The notes beneath the pieces were generated by a model that made no database searches, had not been told where the DNA came from, and saw only the letters and a list, made by a program, of their open reading frames with translations. Positions 8,950-19,582 of a DNA stretch of 64,000 nucleotides are shown here, piece by piece. This DNA is from Thermoleophilia bacterium. GTDB taxonomy: Bacteria > Actinomycetota > Thermoleophilia > Gaiellales > SKUG01. Location: assembly GCA_025964555.1 (NCBI GenBank), contig JAOPYQ010000020.1:1-64000 (forward strand), given 5' to 3'. Each line of letters starts with the position of its first letter. Position 1 is the first letter of the stretch. The position numbers were made by a program, and so were the translations under genes.

Positions 8950-9918
8950 ATGTCGTCGATCTCAGGGTTCAACCCCACCGCACTGCCCGCCCTCGCCTCT
9001 GGCGGACTGCTGGCAGGCTCCAATCCGCTCCTCGCATCGCCGGGAACCACCGGCCTCGTCGGCGGCAGCCCGCTGCTGGGCGCCCAGGCCGGCGTGCTCG
9101 AGAAGCCCGGCATCGGCACGCGCTTCGTCAACGCCATGAAGGCTGCGATCGGTGAGCTGCGCGGCGGAGCGCCGACCGGCTACCCGACGTCCTCGCTGGC
9201 GATGCAGTCGCCGCAGGGCCCGCTGGCGTCCGCGCCGGTCACGGTCGACAAGCCCGCCACGGCGCCCAAGCGCGCAGTGAAGGCCAAGACCTACACCGAC
9301 AAGGCAGGCAACCTGCGCCAGGTCGGCACCGCGAAGATCCTCAAGCCGACGACGCGGCCCGCCGCGAACGCCGTGCCGCAGGGCACGGTGCAGCCGCAGC
9401 CGCAGCTGCAGCCGCAGCAGCAGCTGCCGTCGAACGCCGCGCAGATCCCGGGTGCGACGGTCTACTCCTACGACCAGTTCGGCAATCCGGTCGCACCGAC
9501 GATGCAGCAGCTCGGCATGACCCCCACGATGCTCCAGGGCCTCGAGGGCATGACCGGCGCACAGGATCCGGACGGTCCGCAGGTCAACGCGACCAACCAG
9601 ACGAGCCTCGGCAACCTCGGCGCGGGCTTCGGCCTCGGTGCCGGAAGCGCGGTGCCGGTGCTCGGCGCGCCGATCGTCACCACCCCTGCGGCCACCTCGC
9701 CGGGCGACACGCGTCCGGCTGGCACGGGCACGGGCGGCACGCAGTCGGTCACGAATCGCAACGACACGGACATCGCCAACCGCAACCAGGGCGTCATGCC
9801 CGGCTACGGCGGTACCGGCTGGGGCGGCTCGCCCTGGAACGGCATCGCCACGCCTTCCGCGCCGTACGGCTCCTCGATGACGGGCGCCTACGCGCTCGGC
9901 AACGGCCGCCTGTTCTAG
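8950..9918 (+). CDS. low-complexity Pro/Gly/Gln-rich protein, unknown function
   Basis: Predicted 322 residues, starting at an ATG preceded by a strong GGGAGGAA ribosome binding site. It begins MSSISG, the same six residues that begin the unrelated-looking protein at 57018. No signal peptide or membrane helix is clear. Residues about 85-125 form a basic segment (KRAVKAKTYTDKAGNLRQVG), followed by a PQPQLQPQQQL tract at about 143-155, and a Gly/Asn/Thr-rich C-terminal half ending LGNGRLF. The composition suggests a structural or surface-associated protein. A strong hairpin lies 50 bases downstream, so the gene is probably monocistronic. Confidence 0.75.
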   Translation: MSSISGFNPTALPALASGGLLAGSNPLLASPGTTGLVGGSPLLGAQAGVLEKPGIGTRFVNAMKAAIGELRGGAPTGYPTSSLAMQSPQGPLASAPVTVDKPATAPKRAVKAKTYTDKAGNLRQVGTAKILKPTTRPAANAVPQGTVQPQPQLQPQQQLPSNAAQIPGATVYSYDQFGNPVAPTMQQLGMTPTMLQGLEGMTGAQDPDGPQVNATNQTSLGNLGAGFGLGAGSAVPVLGAPIVTTPAATSPGDTRPAGTGTGGTQSVTNRNDTDIANRNQGVMPGYGGTGWGGSPWNGIATPSAPYGSSMTGAYALGNGRLF

Positions 9919-9967
9919 GTCGCACGCGCGCCGGCACCGCGCCGGCCCCACGAACGGACTCGCCATG

Positions 9968-10003
9968 CCCCGGCCCGTGACGCACCTGCGTCGCGGGCCG
10001 GGG
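9968..10003 (+). terminator. strong hairpin terminator
   Basis: A 16-bp stem with one G-T pair and a 4-base loop (ACCT): CCCCGGCCCGTGACGC pairs with GCGTCGCGGGCCGGGG. It lies 50 bases after the stop at 9918. No T tract follows. Confidence 0.75.
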
Positions 10004-10019
10004 TGCATGGCCGAACCGA

Positions 10020-10376
10020 TTGCGCGGAGGGGCACTGGTCGACGTGCTGCTGGACGCCCGCGGCGGAGCGATCTCCGCCGGCAACGCGTTCGAGGCGGCG
10101 ATCGTCATCGACTCCTACCGCGATCCGGTTGCCAGCCGGGACTTGGATCGGGTTCGCGGTGAGCTCGGCATCGCGATAGCGCCGGTGACCGCCGCCCAGG
10201 TGGACATCGCACGTCAGGCATATCGGGACTTCGGCCGAGGATCCGGACATCCTGCGAAGCTCGATTTCGGCGACTGCTTCGCGTACGCGCTGGCGGTCGA
10301 GAGCGGTGAGCCACTGCTGTTCGTCGGCGACGACTTCACCCACACGGACGTCGAGCCAGCCCTTCCGCCGACCTGA
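10020..10376 (+). pseudogene. truncated VapC-like PIN-domain remnant
   Basis: The frame encodes the C-terminal two thirds of a VapC toxin: an AFEAAIVID helix, then VTAAQVDIARQAY, the GHPAKLDFGDCFAYALA acidic segment and EPLLFVGDDF near the end. VapC proteins normally start with a strand carrying the first catalytic Asp (as in VIVLDSS of the gene at 63949); here the frame begins with RGGALVDVLLDARGGAISAGN and both that Asp and about 20 following residues are absent. Only TTG (10020) or GTG (10044) is available as a start; GGAGGGG at 10026 favours GTG. No antitoxin precedes it. Most likely a deleted, inactive copy. It ends 63 bases before the helicase gene. Confidence 0.65.
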
Positions 10377-10426
10377 CCGACGCGCCCAATCCGGGCGCCG
10401 TTCAGCAGCGCGCACCCCCAACACGT

Positions 10427-10432
10427 TACAAT
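10427..10432 (+). promoter_or_regulatory. -10 box (TACAAT) for a leaderless SNF2 gene
   Basis: TACAAT lies 6 bases before the TTG at 10439, the same geometry as a dozen other genes in this window. No clear -35 is seen. It supports TTG as a leaderless start. Confidence 0.55.
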
Positions 10433-10438
10433 GCCGCG

Positions 10439-13327
<2,889 letters not shown>

Positions 13328-13358
13328 ACGACGGGCGTCGTTCGGGTAACGACCCCGT

Positions 13359-13892
13359 GTGCGGTCCCGTCTCCAGTCATTCACGCGCGCGAGCGTGCTG
13401 CTCGTCGCACTGAGCCTCGTGCTCGGCGGCTGCGCCGCGCGCCAGTCTCAGGACCAGTACGAAGATCGTCTCGAACAGGCGCTCGCGGTACGTTCCGACG
13501 TGGGCCAGCGCCTCGAACAGCACTCCTATGCGGATGCACAGGCATACGAGCTCGCTGCGCAGGAAGTGCTCGGATCGCTCGACGAGCTCGACGCCGATCC
13601 ACCGCCACGCAACCTCCAGCACGCGCACGAGAGCATGGTTTCCGGCATGGAAGGGCTCTCCGCGCTGCTCGACCGGCTCGGTCGCTGCGAGGCGCTCGCG
13701 ACGGCGTCGGCGCAGGATCGCAGGGCGTGCAGGCAGTCGATCGGACAGGACGTCTACGACGCGATCCGCAACGATTTCGACGAGGCGAACACGATATATC
13801 GGGAAGAAGGCCTCGCACTGCCCGGACTGGGCGGCGACGAGGGCGCCGGGGACAGCCTCGGCGAAGACCCCGAGGGAGGGGACGAGCTATGA
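13359..13892 (+). CDS. lipoprotein of unknown function
   Basis: Predicted 177 residues from a GTG. Residues 1-25 form a lipoprotein signal: a basic start, a hydrophobic run and the lipobox LVLGGC with the acylated Cys at about 25. The mature part is helical, with Gln/Glu/Ala-rich stretches, one further Cys pair (RCEALA and RRACRQ), and an acidic Gly/Asp/Glu tail. It lies 31 bases after the helicase and overlaps the next lipoprotein gene by four bases (ATGA), so the two are translationally coupled. Family not recognised. Confidence 0.8.
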   Translation: MRSRLQSFTRASVLLVALSLVLGGCAARQSQDQYEDRLEQALAVRSDVGQRLEQHSYADAQAYELAAQEVLGSLDELDADPPPRNLQHAHESMVSGMEGLSALLDRLGRCEALATASAQDRRACRQSIGQDVYDAIRNDFDEANTIYREEGLALPGLGGDEGAGDSLGEDPEGGDEL

Positions 13893-14443
13893 GCACGAAC
13901 ACCGCGATCACGAAGCTCCTGCTGCGACTGGCACTGGCGACGTTCGCCGCGCTGCTGGTCGCCGGGTGCGGCGAATCCGACCCCGGCCCCGGAGCGGTCG
14001 GCGGCGGCGAGCTGTCGACCGAAGGACAGCGACAGGACTACGTCGACGGCGTGACCCGCGCGCTCAGCCAGCTCGGCTCGGCAACGCAAGGACCCGAGTT
14101 CGCGCGCGCCGTCGACGGCGGCAACCGCAAGCAGCTGCAGGTCGCGGCGCTCGCGTGGCAGCAGGGCGGCGCGCAGCTCAAGGGCCTCAACCCGCCGAAG
14201 GATGCGGTCGAAGGTCACAAGGCGCTCGTCGTGGCCGTGGGCGCACTGGACCAGTGGAACCGGCGGATCGTCGCCGCAGCGCCGAACAAGGCCATGACCA
14301 AGAAGCTCGCGCGCCAGGCCGGCGCCAGCCCCGCCTCGCAGCAGTTCGAGGCAGCGGTCTGCCAGCTCGTCGATGCGGGCTACGAGGTCGTGGACCCGGG
14401 TGTGTGCACGCCACTCGCCAACGCGGGCGCGCCGGTCGGTTAG
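13889..14443 (+). CDS. lipoprotein of unknown function
   Basis: Predicted 184 residues. The ATG overlaps the previous stop and follows a GGAGG site 11 bases upstream. Residues 1-28 are a lipoprotein signal with lipobox LLVAGC. The mature domain is helical (LSQLGSATQGPEFARAVD and DQWNRRIVAAA-type segments), with two late Cys about 20 residues apart that may pair. It is similar in size and layout to the lipoprotein before it, so the two may work together at the outer face of the membrane. No family recognised. Confidence 0.8.
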   Translation: MSTNTAITKLLLRLALATFAALLVAGCGESDPGPGAVGGGELSTEGQRQDYVDGVTRALSQLGSATQGPEFARAVDGGNRKQLQVAALAWQQGGAQLKGLNPPKDAVEGHKALVVAVGALDQWNRRIVAAAPNKAMTKKLARQAGASPASQQFEAAVCQLVDAGYEVVDPGVCTPLANAGAPVG

Positions 14444-14510
14444 CGACCGAGGGAACCGCGCGCGGCCGCGAGCCGATACTCCGGCAGGGGAACTGCAAGG
14501 GGGAATCGGC

Positions 14511-16592
14511 GTGCCCACGGGCTCGATCGCACAGCGGATACGTGACGTGCTCCGGCGCGTGGTCGAGCACGCGCCTGGCGAGGGCTCGTCACCGGCAGGG
14601 GTGGTCGCGGACGCCGCCAGGTCGCGCGGGCCGCAGTGGGTCGACGGCGAGTACTTCCACACGTTCGACCCCGACTGGTACGCGCGCCTCAAGTCCGATG
14701 ACCCCGTCGAGCTGATCCGGCACAGCCTCACCGGCACGCCGACGACCGCCGCGTCGTCGGAGCGTCTTCCCGATCCCTGCAATCCTGACGGCATCATCCG
14801 CAGGATGGTTCGGTGGGATCGCCTCACGCCCGACGGAGTGGCCAGCCTGACCGAGAACCCGCACCTGCGCACCGCGCTCGGCGAGATCGCCGGGTCGAAG
14901 GCACTCAAGCACGGCTCGTCGCTGCGCGACACCCGGGCAATCGACATCGCGGTCCGCGCATTGCGGGCGGAGCTGGAGGCTGCGTCGCCGACGGGCGCGG
15001 AGACCGTCTCCAGTCGACTCGTGTCACTCGCCGCCAAGCCGACGCACGAGCTCGACGACGCCATGCGTCGCGAGCTGGTCGCGCTCGACATGGTCACGTC
15101 ACGCGAGGGCACCGCCACGTTCCCCGCGTACGTGCTCGACGGCATCGAATCCCAGCGCGACCCGGTCTTCATCCTGGCGCAACGCGCCCTGCGCGATCGC
15201 CATGGAATCGTGCAGCCAGCCGGAACCGACGACGCAGCGCTGCGCGCATCGCGGGAGCTGCTCGAGGCGGTCCACCACGGCGCAGGCTCGATGCCCTACG
15301 CCGCCGACTCGTGGGCTCCGCTCGCGATCGCCGACGACCTCGACCAGATCGTGACGTGGGTCGACCCCTCCCTGCACCCGTTCGCGTCGGCAACCCGCGA
15401 CCGCCTGACGGGCGCGCTCGCAGCCGGACGTGCCGCTCGCGCAGCAACGGGAGACCTCAACGGACTGTACGCACCCATCGTCGACGCGGCCGCCGCGGTC
15501 CTGCCCGACGCGACCGCCACGCCCGCCATCGCCCGCGTTCGCGCCCTGGAATCGCTCGCGCTGCTGACGCGCTTCGGCGGCGAGATCGCGCCGAACTCGC
15601 CGATCAACCACGTCACGCTCGACCTGCATGGCGCGCTCAAGGTCTACGGCGAGGGTGTCGGTGCCGTACCGGACGATGTCATCGCCGCGTTCACCGCCAA
15701 GCCGGCGAACGCCGAACTCATCGCGGAGCGGGTCAGCGCGGGGCTCGCCGACGGACGCATCCGTGTACCGACGGTCGCACCGGACGAGGCCGGCCTCGAC
15801 GAGATCGGTCGCGCACGCGCGGTGCTCGCGAACCACCTCGTCGCGAGCACGGTCGGCGCCGAGCGGCCGGCGCACGCCGATCTCGTGCGCTCGCTCCGCC
15901 TCCTGTCCGACAACGGCGCCGCCGACGCCGAACGATCCGCCGACCTCGTCACCTACGGCCTCGTGTCGAGCGCGCTCGACATGGAACCGGAAGCGGCTCG
16001 GCACATCCAGCAGGCGTTCAGCGGCTCGTCGGCGCTGCGTCGCGAAGGGCTCGAGCGGATCGTCGGGCACGTCGGTATCCTCGAGGACCTTCCCGCCGAC
16101 GACGCTGCGCGCACCACGTGGGTGACGGACGCGATCGCTCGGCGGCGCACCACTCGCGAACCGGACCCGCGACTGACGGCGGTGCTCGCCCTCCGTCCGG
16201 ACCTCGTCCCGCAGAACCTGCGCGCCGAGGCCCAGCTCATGTATGCGAACGACCTCCTGCGCACGATCGACATCGACGGAGTCAGCTCTGCCGCCGCACC
16301 GCGCAATTCACTCAAGGCAGCGCAGCACGCGCTCGAGCTGCTCGCTGGTGCCACGGGCCCGCGCGAACGGGTCGCGGCGCAGGCGCGCGAGCTCGTCGAA
16401 CGCAACCTCGACCGGATCGACGGACGGTCCAGGGGACCCGTCGCTGGCTACTCCAACTACGCCGACCACGCGGAGGTTGGCCGCGTACGCAGCGACCTGG
16501 AACTGCTCGAGCGCACGGCGGCCGTCGATGCCGCGACGCCGAACGCCACCGCCGCAGCGGCCGGTGACGGTGCAGAGCAGCTGGCCTGGTAG
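14511..16592 (+). CDS. large helical protein of unknown function
   Basis: Predicted 693 residues from a GTG with AAGGGGGAA six bases upstream. No signal peptide, membrane helix, coiled coil or catalytic motif stands out. The sequence is a long series of Ala/Leu/Arg-rich amphipathic helices, with repeated patterns of about 35-40 residues (ELLERV-, ALRA-type), suggesting an alpha-solenoid or scaffold. An early segment QWVDGEYFHTFDPDWYARL is the most distinctive part. It is separated from the lipoproteins by 67 bases and converges with the PfkB gene. I do not recognise the family. Confidence 0.75.
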   Translation: MPTGSIAQRIRDVLRRVVEHAPGEGSSPAGVVADAARSRGPQWVDGEYFHTFDPDWYARLKSDDPVELIRHSLTGTPTTAASSERLPDPCNPDGIIRRMVRWDRLTPDGVASLTENPHLRTALGEIAGSKALKHGSSLRDTRAIDIAVRALRAELEAASPTGAETVSSRLVSLAAKPTHELDDAMRRELVALDMVTSREGTATFPAYVLDGIESQRDPVFILAQRALRDRHGIVQPAGTDDAALRASRELLEAVHHGAGSMPYAADSWAPLAIADDLDQIVTWVDPSLHPFASATRDRLTGALAAGRAARAATGDLNGLYAPIVDAAAAVLPDATATPAIARVRALESLALLTRFGGEIAPNSPINHVTLDLHGALKVYGEGVGAVPDDVIAAFTAKPANAELIAERVSAGLADGRIRVPTVAPDEAGLDEIGRARAVLANHLVASTVGAERPAHADLVRSLRLLSDNGAADAERSADLVTYGLVSSALDMEPEAARHIQQAFSGSSALRREGLERIVGHVGILEDLPADDAARTTWVTDAIARRRTTREPDPRLTAVLALRPDLVPQNLRAEAQLMYANDLLRTIDIDGVSSAAAPRNSLKAAQHALELLAGATGPRERVAAQARELVERNLDRIDGRSRGPVAGYSNYADHAEVGRVRSDLELLERTAAVDAATPNATAAAAGDGAEQLAW

Positions 16593-16601
16593 TCAGCAGC
16601 G

Positions 16602-17573
16602 CTAGTCGGTGATGCCCATGTCGACGGGCTCGAGCTCGCGCATGCGCACGTCCTTCTGCAGGCGCGTGGCGTCGCCCTTCTCGAACACGCCGGCGCCGAG
16701 CGCGCGGGTGTTGGCGAGCCCGGTCGCGATCGCGAGCGAGTAGCGCTCCTCGAGCGGACGATCGTCGAACGTCGCATGCAGCGCGCCGGCGACGAAGCAG
16801 TCGGCGAACCCGAGCTGGGAGACGGCCTCGACCGGATCGTACTCGGCGGTGTGGAACGCGATCGTCTTGCCCTGCTTGATCCGCCCCACGCAGCCGGTCG
16901 CGTGGAGGATGACGATGCTCTGGCCGCCGATGCGTGCCATCTCGTTGAGCGCGATGACGAAGTCCTCGTCGCTCGTGAACTCGTTGCCGACGAAGTCCTC
17001 GGCCTCGCGCTGGTCGATCACCGTGAGGCTCGGCTCGGCCTGCAGCGACATGCGCAGGGTCTCGGTGTCGTCGGGCTGCGTCACGACCGTGAACACGCGC
17101 TGCGGCTGGAGCCCGCGCAGGATGCGCTGGTAGATGTCGTGGCCGACGTCACGCGGAAGCGAGCCGGCGAGCACCATGCACTTGCTCGCGCGCGACAGGT
17201 AGCGCAGCTTCTCGAGCAGCAGCTCGACCTCGCGGGCCGCGACGCGCGGGCCGTACTCGTTGATCTCGGTGTGCACGCCCGATACGGGATCGATGACCGC
17301 GGTCGACGTGCGGCTCGGTTCCGCGATGCGGACGAAGTCGTTGAGGATCCCCTCGTCGGTGAGGCGCTCCACGATGTTCGCGCCGGTCAGTCCACCAGCC
17401 ATGCCGGTGGTGATGACCGGCGAGCCCAGGCGCTTGAGCGCGCGGGCGATCGTCACGCCCTTGCCGCCCGGCAGCGTGATGCCGCTGGACGCGCGGTGAC
17501 GGCGTCCCACCAGGAAGTTGGGGACGACCAGCGAGCGGTCCATTGCGGTGTTCAGGGTGACGGTGGTGATCAT
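16602..17573 (-). CDS. PfkB-family sugar kinase (1-phosphofructokinase-like)
   Basis: Predicted 323 residues. The PfkB fold transfers phosphate from ATP to a sugar or sugar phosphate. The N-terminal signature PGGKGVTIARALKRLG is at about 35-50 and NTAMDR near the start is typical of 1-phosphofructokinase and tagatose-6-phosphate kinase. The C-terminal signature, usually GAGD, reads GFADCFVAGAL at 255-265; the catalytic Asp (258) is kept but the anion-hole glycine is changed. The ATG at 17573 overlaps the stop of the carboxypeptidase gene (ATGA) and has GGAG at a good distance. No PTS genes are nearby, so the substrate is uncertain. Confidence 0.8.
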   Translation of the reverse strand: MITTVTLNTAMDRSLVVPNFLVGRRHRASSGITLPGGKGVTIARALKRLGSPVITTGMAGGLTGANIVERLTDEGILNDFVRIAEPSRTSTAVIDPVSGVHTEINEYGPRVAAREVELLLEKLRYLSRASKCMVLAGSLPRDVGHDIYQRILRGLQPQRVFTVVTQPDDTETLRMSLQAEPSLTVIDQREAEDFVGNEFTSDEDFVIALNEMARIGGQSIVILHATGCVGRIKQGKTIAFHTAEYDPVEAVSQLGFADCFVAGALHATFDDRPLEERYSLAIATGLANTRALGAGVFEKGDATRLQKDVRMRELEPVDMGITD

Positions 17574-18922
17574 GAAGCCTGCTCCGTGAGGGAGGACCAT
17601 GCATCCTCAACCTCGTCCACTCCGGACCTCCACGCGAGTCGATAATCGGACGCGTAGTCGAGGATCCTGTCGGATCGGGTGCGCGCGCGCACCGATGAAC
17701 CTGCGCAGATCGGCACGGTGGCCGGGATCTGGGTGTCGTCCTGGTCCTCCGCGGCCGTCCCGACCTGGATGCGCAGTTCGCCGACTTCGTCCCCTTCGGT
17801 GACCGGCGCGGCGAGCGAACGGGGGATGACGACCTCCTGCACGAGCCGCTGCCCCACGCGGGCGGTCGTGACCAGGTCGTCGCACGCGAACACGTCGACC
17901 CGTTCGTCGCTGCGCTGCACCGGAATCGACCCGAGCGCGACGCCGCCTTCGACGACGCGCAGCTGCTGACGCAGTGGGCGCGCCCAGCCGAGCAGCGCCT
18001 TCGCGTCGGAGATCCGCGTCTTCTCGGTCGTGGACGCAAAGGTCGCGACGAGCAGCTCGCCATCGGTCTTCGCGTCGACCTGGTGGACGAGCAGCATGTA
18101 GCCGGCCGCGTCGGTGAAGCCCGTCTTGACGCCGTCCACGCCGTCGTAGGTGCCGAGCAGCGGGTTGCGGTTGGCGAGCAGGTCGAGCTTCTCGCCGTTC
18201 GGGCGCGTCAGCTGCACCTCGTCCTCGGCAACCGCCGATCGAATCGACTCGTCGCGCAGTGCCTCGCGAGCGAGCGCGACCAGGTCGACCGGCGTCGAGA
18301 TGCTCGACGTGCCGGGCGTGTCGAGCCCGGTTGCGGACGCGAAGGTGGTGTCCTCGAGCCCGAGCTCCTCGGCCTTGTCGTTCATGAGCTCGACGAAGCG
18401 CGTCTCGCTGCCGTCGCCCAGGTGGTACGCGAACGCGAGGGCGGCGTCGTTGGCGGAGTACACGAGCATCGCGCGCAGCAGGTCGCGGGCGGGCCACTTC
18501 TCGCCGGCCCGGGCGTCCATGCGCGAGGCGTCGGCGGCGAGGTCGTTGACGGCAGCGGGGATGGTGACGAGCTCGTCGGGCTGGACGCGTTCGACGGCCA
18601 CGAGCGCTGTCATGAGCTTGGCGAGGCTCGCGATGGGGCGCGGTGTCGTGGCTTCGACTCCGGCGATCGGCTCGTCCGTGAGCGCGTCGTACACGAGCCA
18701 TCCGCGCGCGGTGACGGTTGGTGGCGGATAGGCATCGACCAGTCCGCCGTCGTCAGCCTCGTCGAGCTGGCGCGCGATGCGCGCCGACGGATCCTGGGTC
18801 GCGGCGGGCGCATCGTCGCTGGCGGTGTCATCGGCGGCCGACGCCACGAACCCGATGCCGGCGGCAAGCACGGTCGCGGTCAGCGCGAGCGCGCCGATGC
18901 GCGCGATCCCCCTGGGCAGCAT
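17570..18922 (-). CDS. D-alanyl-D-alanine carboxypeptidase (PBP5-type, S11)
   Basis: Predicted 450 residues. It would remove the terminal D-Ala from peptidoglycan stem peptides outside the membrane. All three penicillin-binding motifs are present: SLAK at 99-102 (catalytic Ser99), SAN at 156-158 and KTG at 266-268. Residues 1-30 form a signal peptide. The region after the KTG motif, with an acidic patch, fits the usual C-terminal beta domain, but no membrane-anchoring amphipathic helix is evident at the end. The ATG at 18922 lies 5 bases after the stop of the LysM gene, with GAGGG upstream. Gene order LysM - carboxypeptidase - PfkB with overlap suggests one operon. Confidence 0.9.
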   Translation of the reverse strand: MLPRGIARIGALALTATVLAAGIGFVASAADDTASDDAPAATQDPSARIARQLDEADDGGLVDAYPPPTVTARGWLVYDALTDEPIAGVEATTPRPIASLAKLMTALVAVERVQPDELVTIPAAVNDLAADASRMDARAGEKWPARDLLRAMLVYSANDAALAFAYHLGDGSETRFVELMNDKAEELGLEDTTFASATGLDTPGTSSISTPVDLVALAREALRDESIRSAVAEDEVQLTRPNGEKLDLLANRNPLLGTYDGVDGVKTGFTDAAGYMLLVHQVDAKTDGELLVATFASTTEKTRISDAKALLGWARPLRQQLRVVEGGVALGSIPVQRSDERVDVFACDDLVTTARVGQRLVQEVVIPRSLAAPVTEGDEVGELRIQVGTAAEDQDDTQIPATVPICAGSSVRARTRSDRILDYASDYRLAWRSGVDEVEDAWSSLTEQAS

Positions 18923-18927
18923 GTGCG

Positions 18928-19494
18928 TCAGCCCTCGTCGCCCTGGTCGGCGGCGGTCTCCGTGGTGGTGGCTGCCGGATCCTGGACCGTCGGGTCGGCG
19001 GCGGCGGTGCCGTTCTTCGTCGGGTCGGGAGCGGCCGCGTCGTCGGCGCCGGCGGTGGTGTCGCCCGCGAGCGGATCGGGATTGGCGCCCGTTTCGGCCT
19101 TGTCGGCGTCCTCGCAGTCGACGGCGGACACGAGCAGGAAGGTGTCGGGCTGCAGCGTCTGCGGGTCGACGAGCGGGTTGCAGGCCTTGAGCTCCTCCTC
19201 GGTGAGCTTGAAGCGCGTGGCGATCGAGCCGAGGCTGTCGCCTGCCTTGACCTTCGCCTTGCCGCCGCGTGGCACGTCGTTGCGGTCGTCGCCCTCGGCC
19301 GCGGTCTCGGAGCCGGTGTCCTTCGCGTCGGCGCACTCCTTGAACACGCAGGACTTGCCGAGCGCGCTGAAGAACGAGATCCAGAGGATCACTGCGGCAG
19401 CTGGTGCGAGCAGCGTCCAGACGCTGTAGCGGCGTCGTCGTCGGGGGGCGCTCGAGTACGAGCGCGCGCGGTCTTCTGGATCAGGCGACGTCAT
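18928..19494 (-). CDS. membrane-anchored LysM protein
   Basis: Predicted 188 residues. A basic cytoplasmic start (PRRRRRYSV) precedes one membrane helix at about 25-43. A LysM domain lies outside at about 80-125 (GDSLGSIATRFKLTEEEL), which would bind peptidoglycan glycan strands. Two Cys flank the helix exit (KSCVFKEC) and another pair brackets the LysM. The C-terminal 60 residues are a disordered-looking Thr/Ala/Asp tail. The ATG at 19494 has TAGTAT 7 bases upstream, fitting a leaderless mRNA. First gene of the likely operon with the D,D-carboxypeptidase. Confidence 0.85.
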   Translation of the reverse strand: MTSPDPEDRARSYSSAPRRRRRYSVWTLLAPAAAVILWISFFSALGKSCVFKECADAKDTGSETAAEGDDRNDVPRGGKAKVKAGDSLGSIATRFKLTEEELKACNPLVDPQTLQPDTFLLVSAVDCEDADKAETGANPDPLAGDTTAGADDAAAPDPTKNGTAAADPTVQDPAATTTETAADQGDEG

Positions 19495-19501
19495 GGCGCT
19501 G

Positions 19502-19507
19502 ATACTA
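19502..19507 (-). promoter_or_regulatory. -10 box (TAGTAT) of the LysM gene
   Basis: TAGTAT is followed by 7 bases and the ATG at 19494. No ribosome binding site is present, consistent with a leaderless transcript. Confidence 0.55.
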
Positions 19508-19582
19508 CCGACCGCATCTCCGCTCGCGCACGCGCGCGTAGGGGATCCATGCGCTGGAGCCATCCATCGCGCCCAGCGCGGA

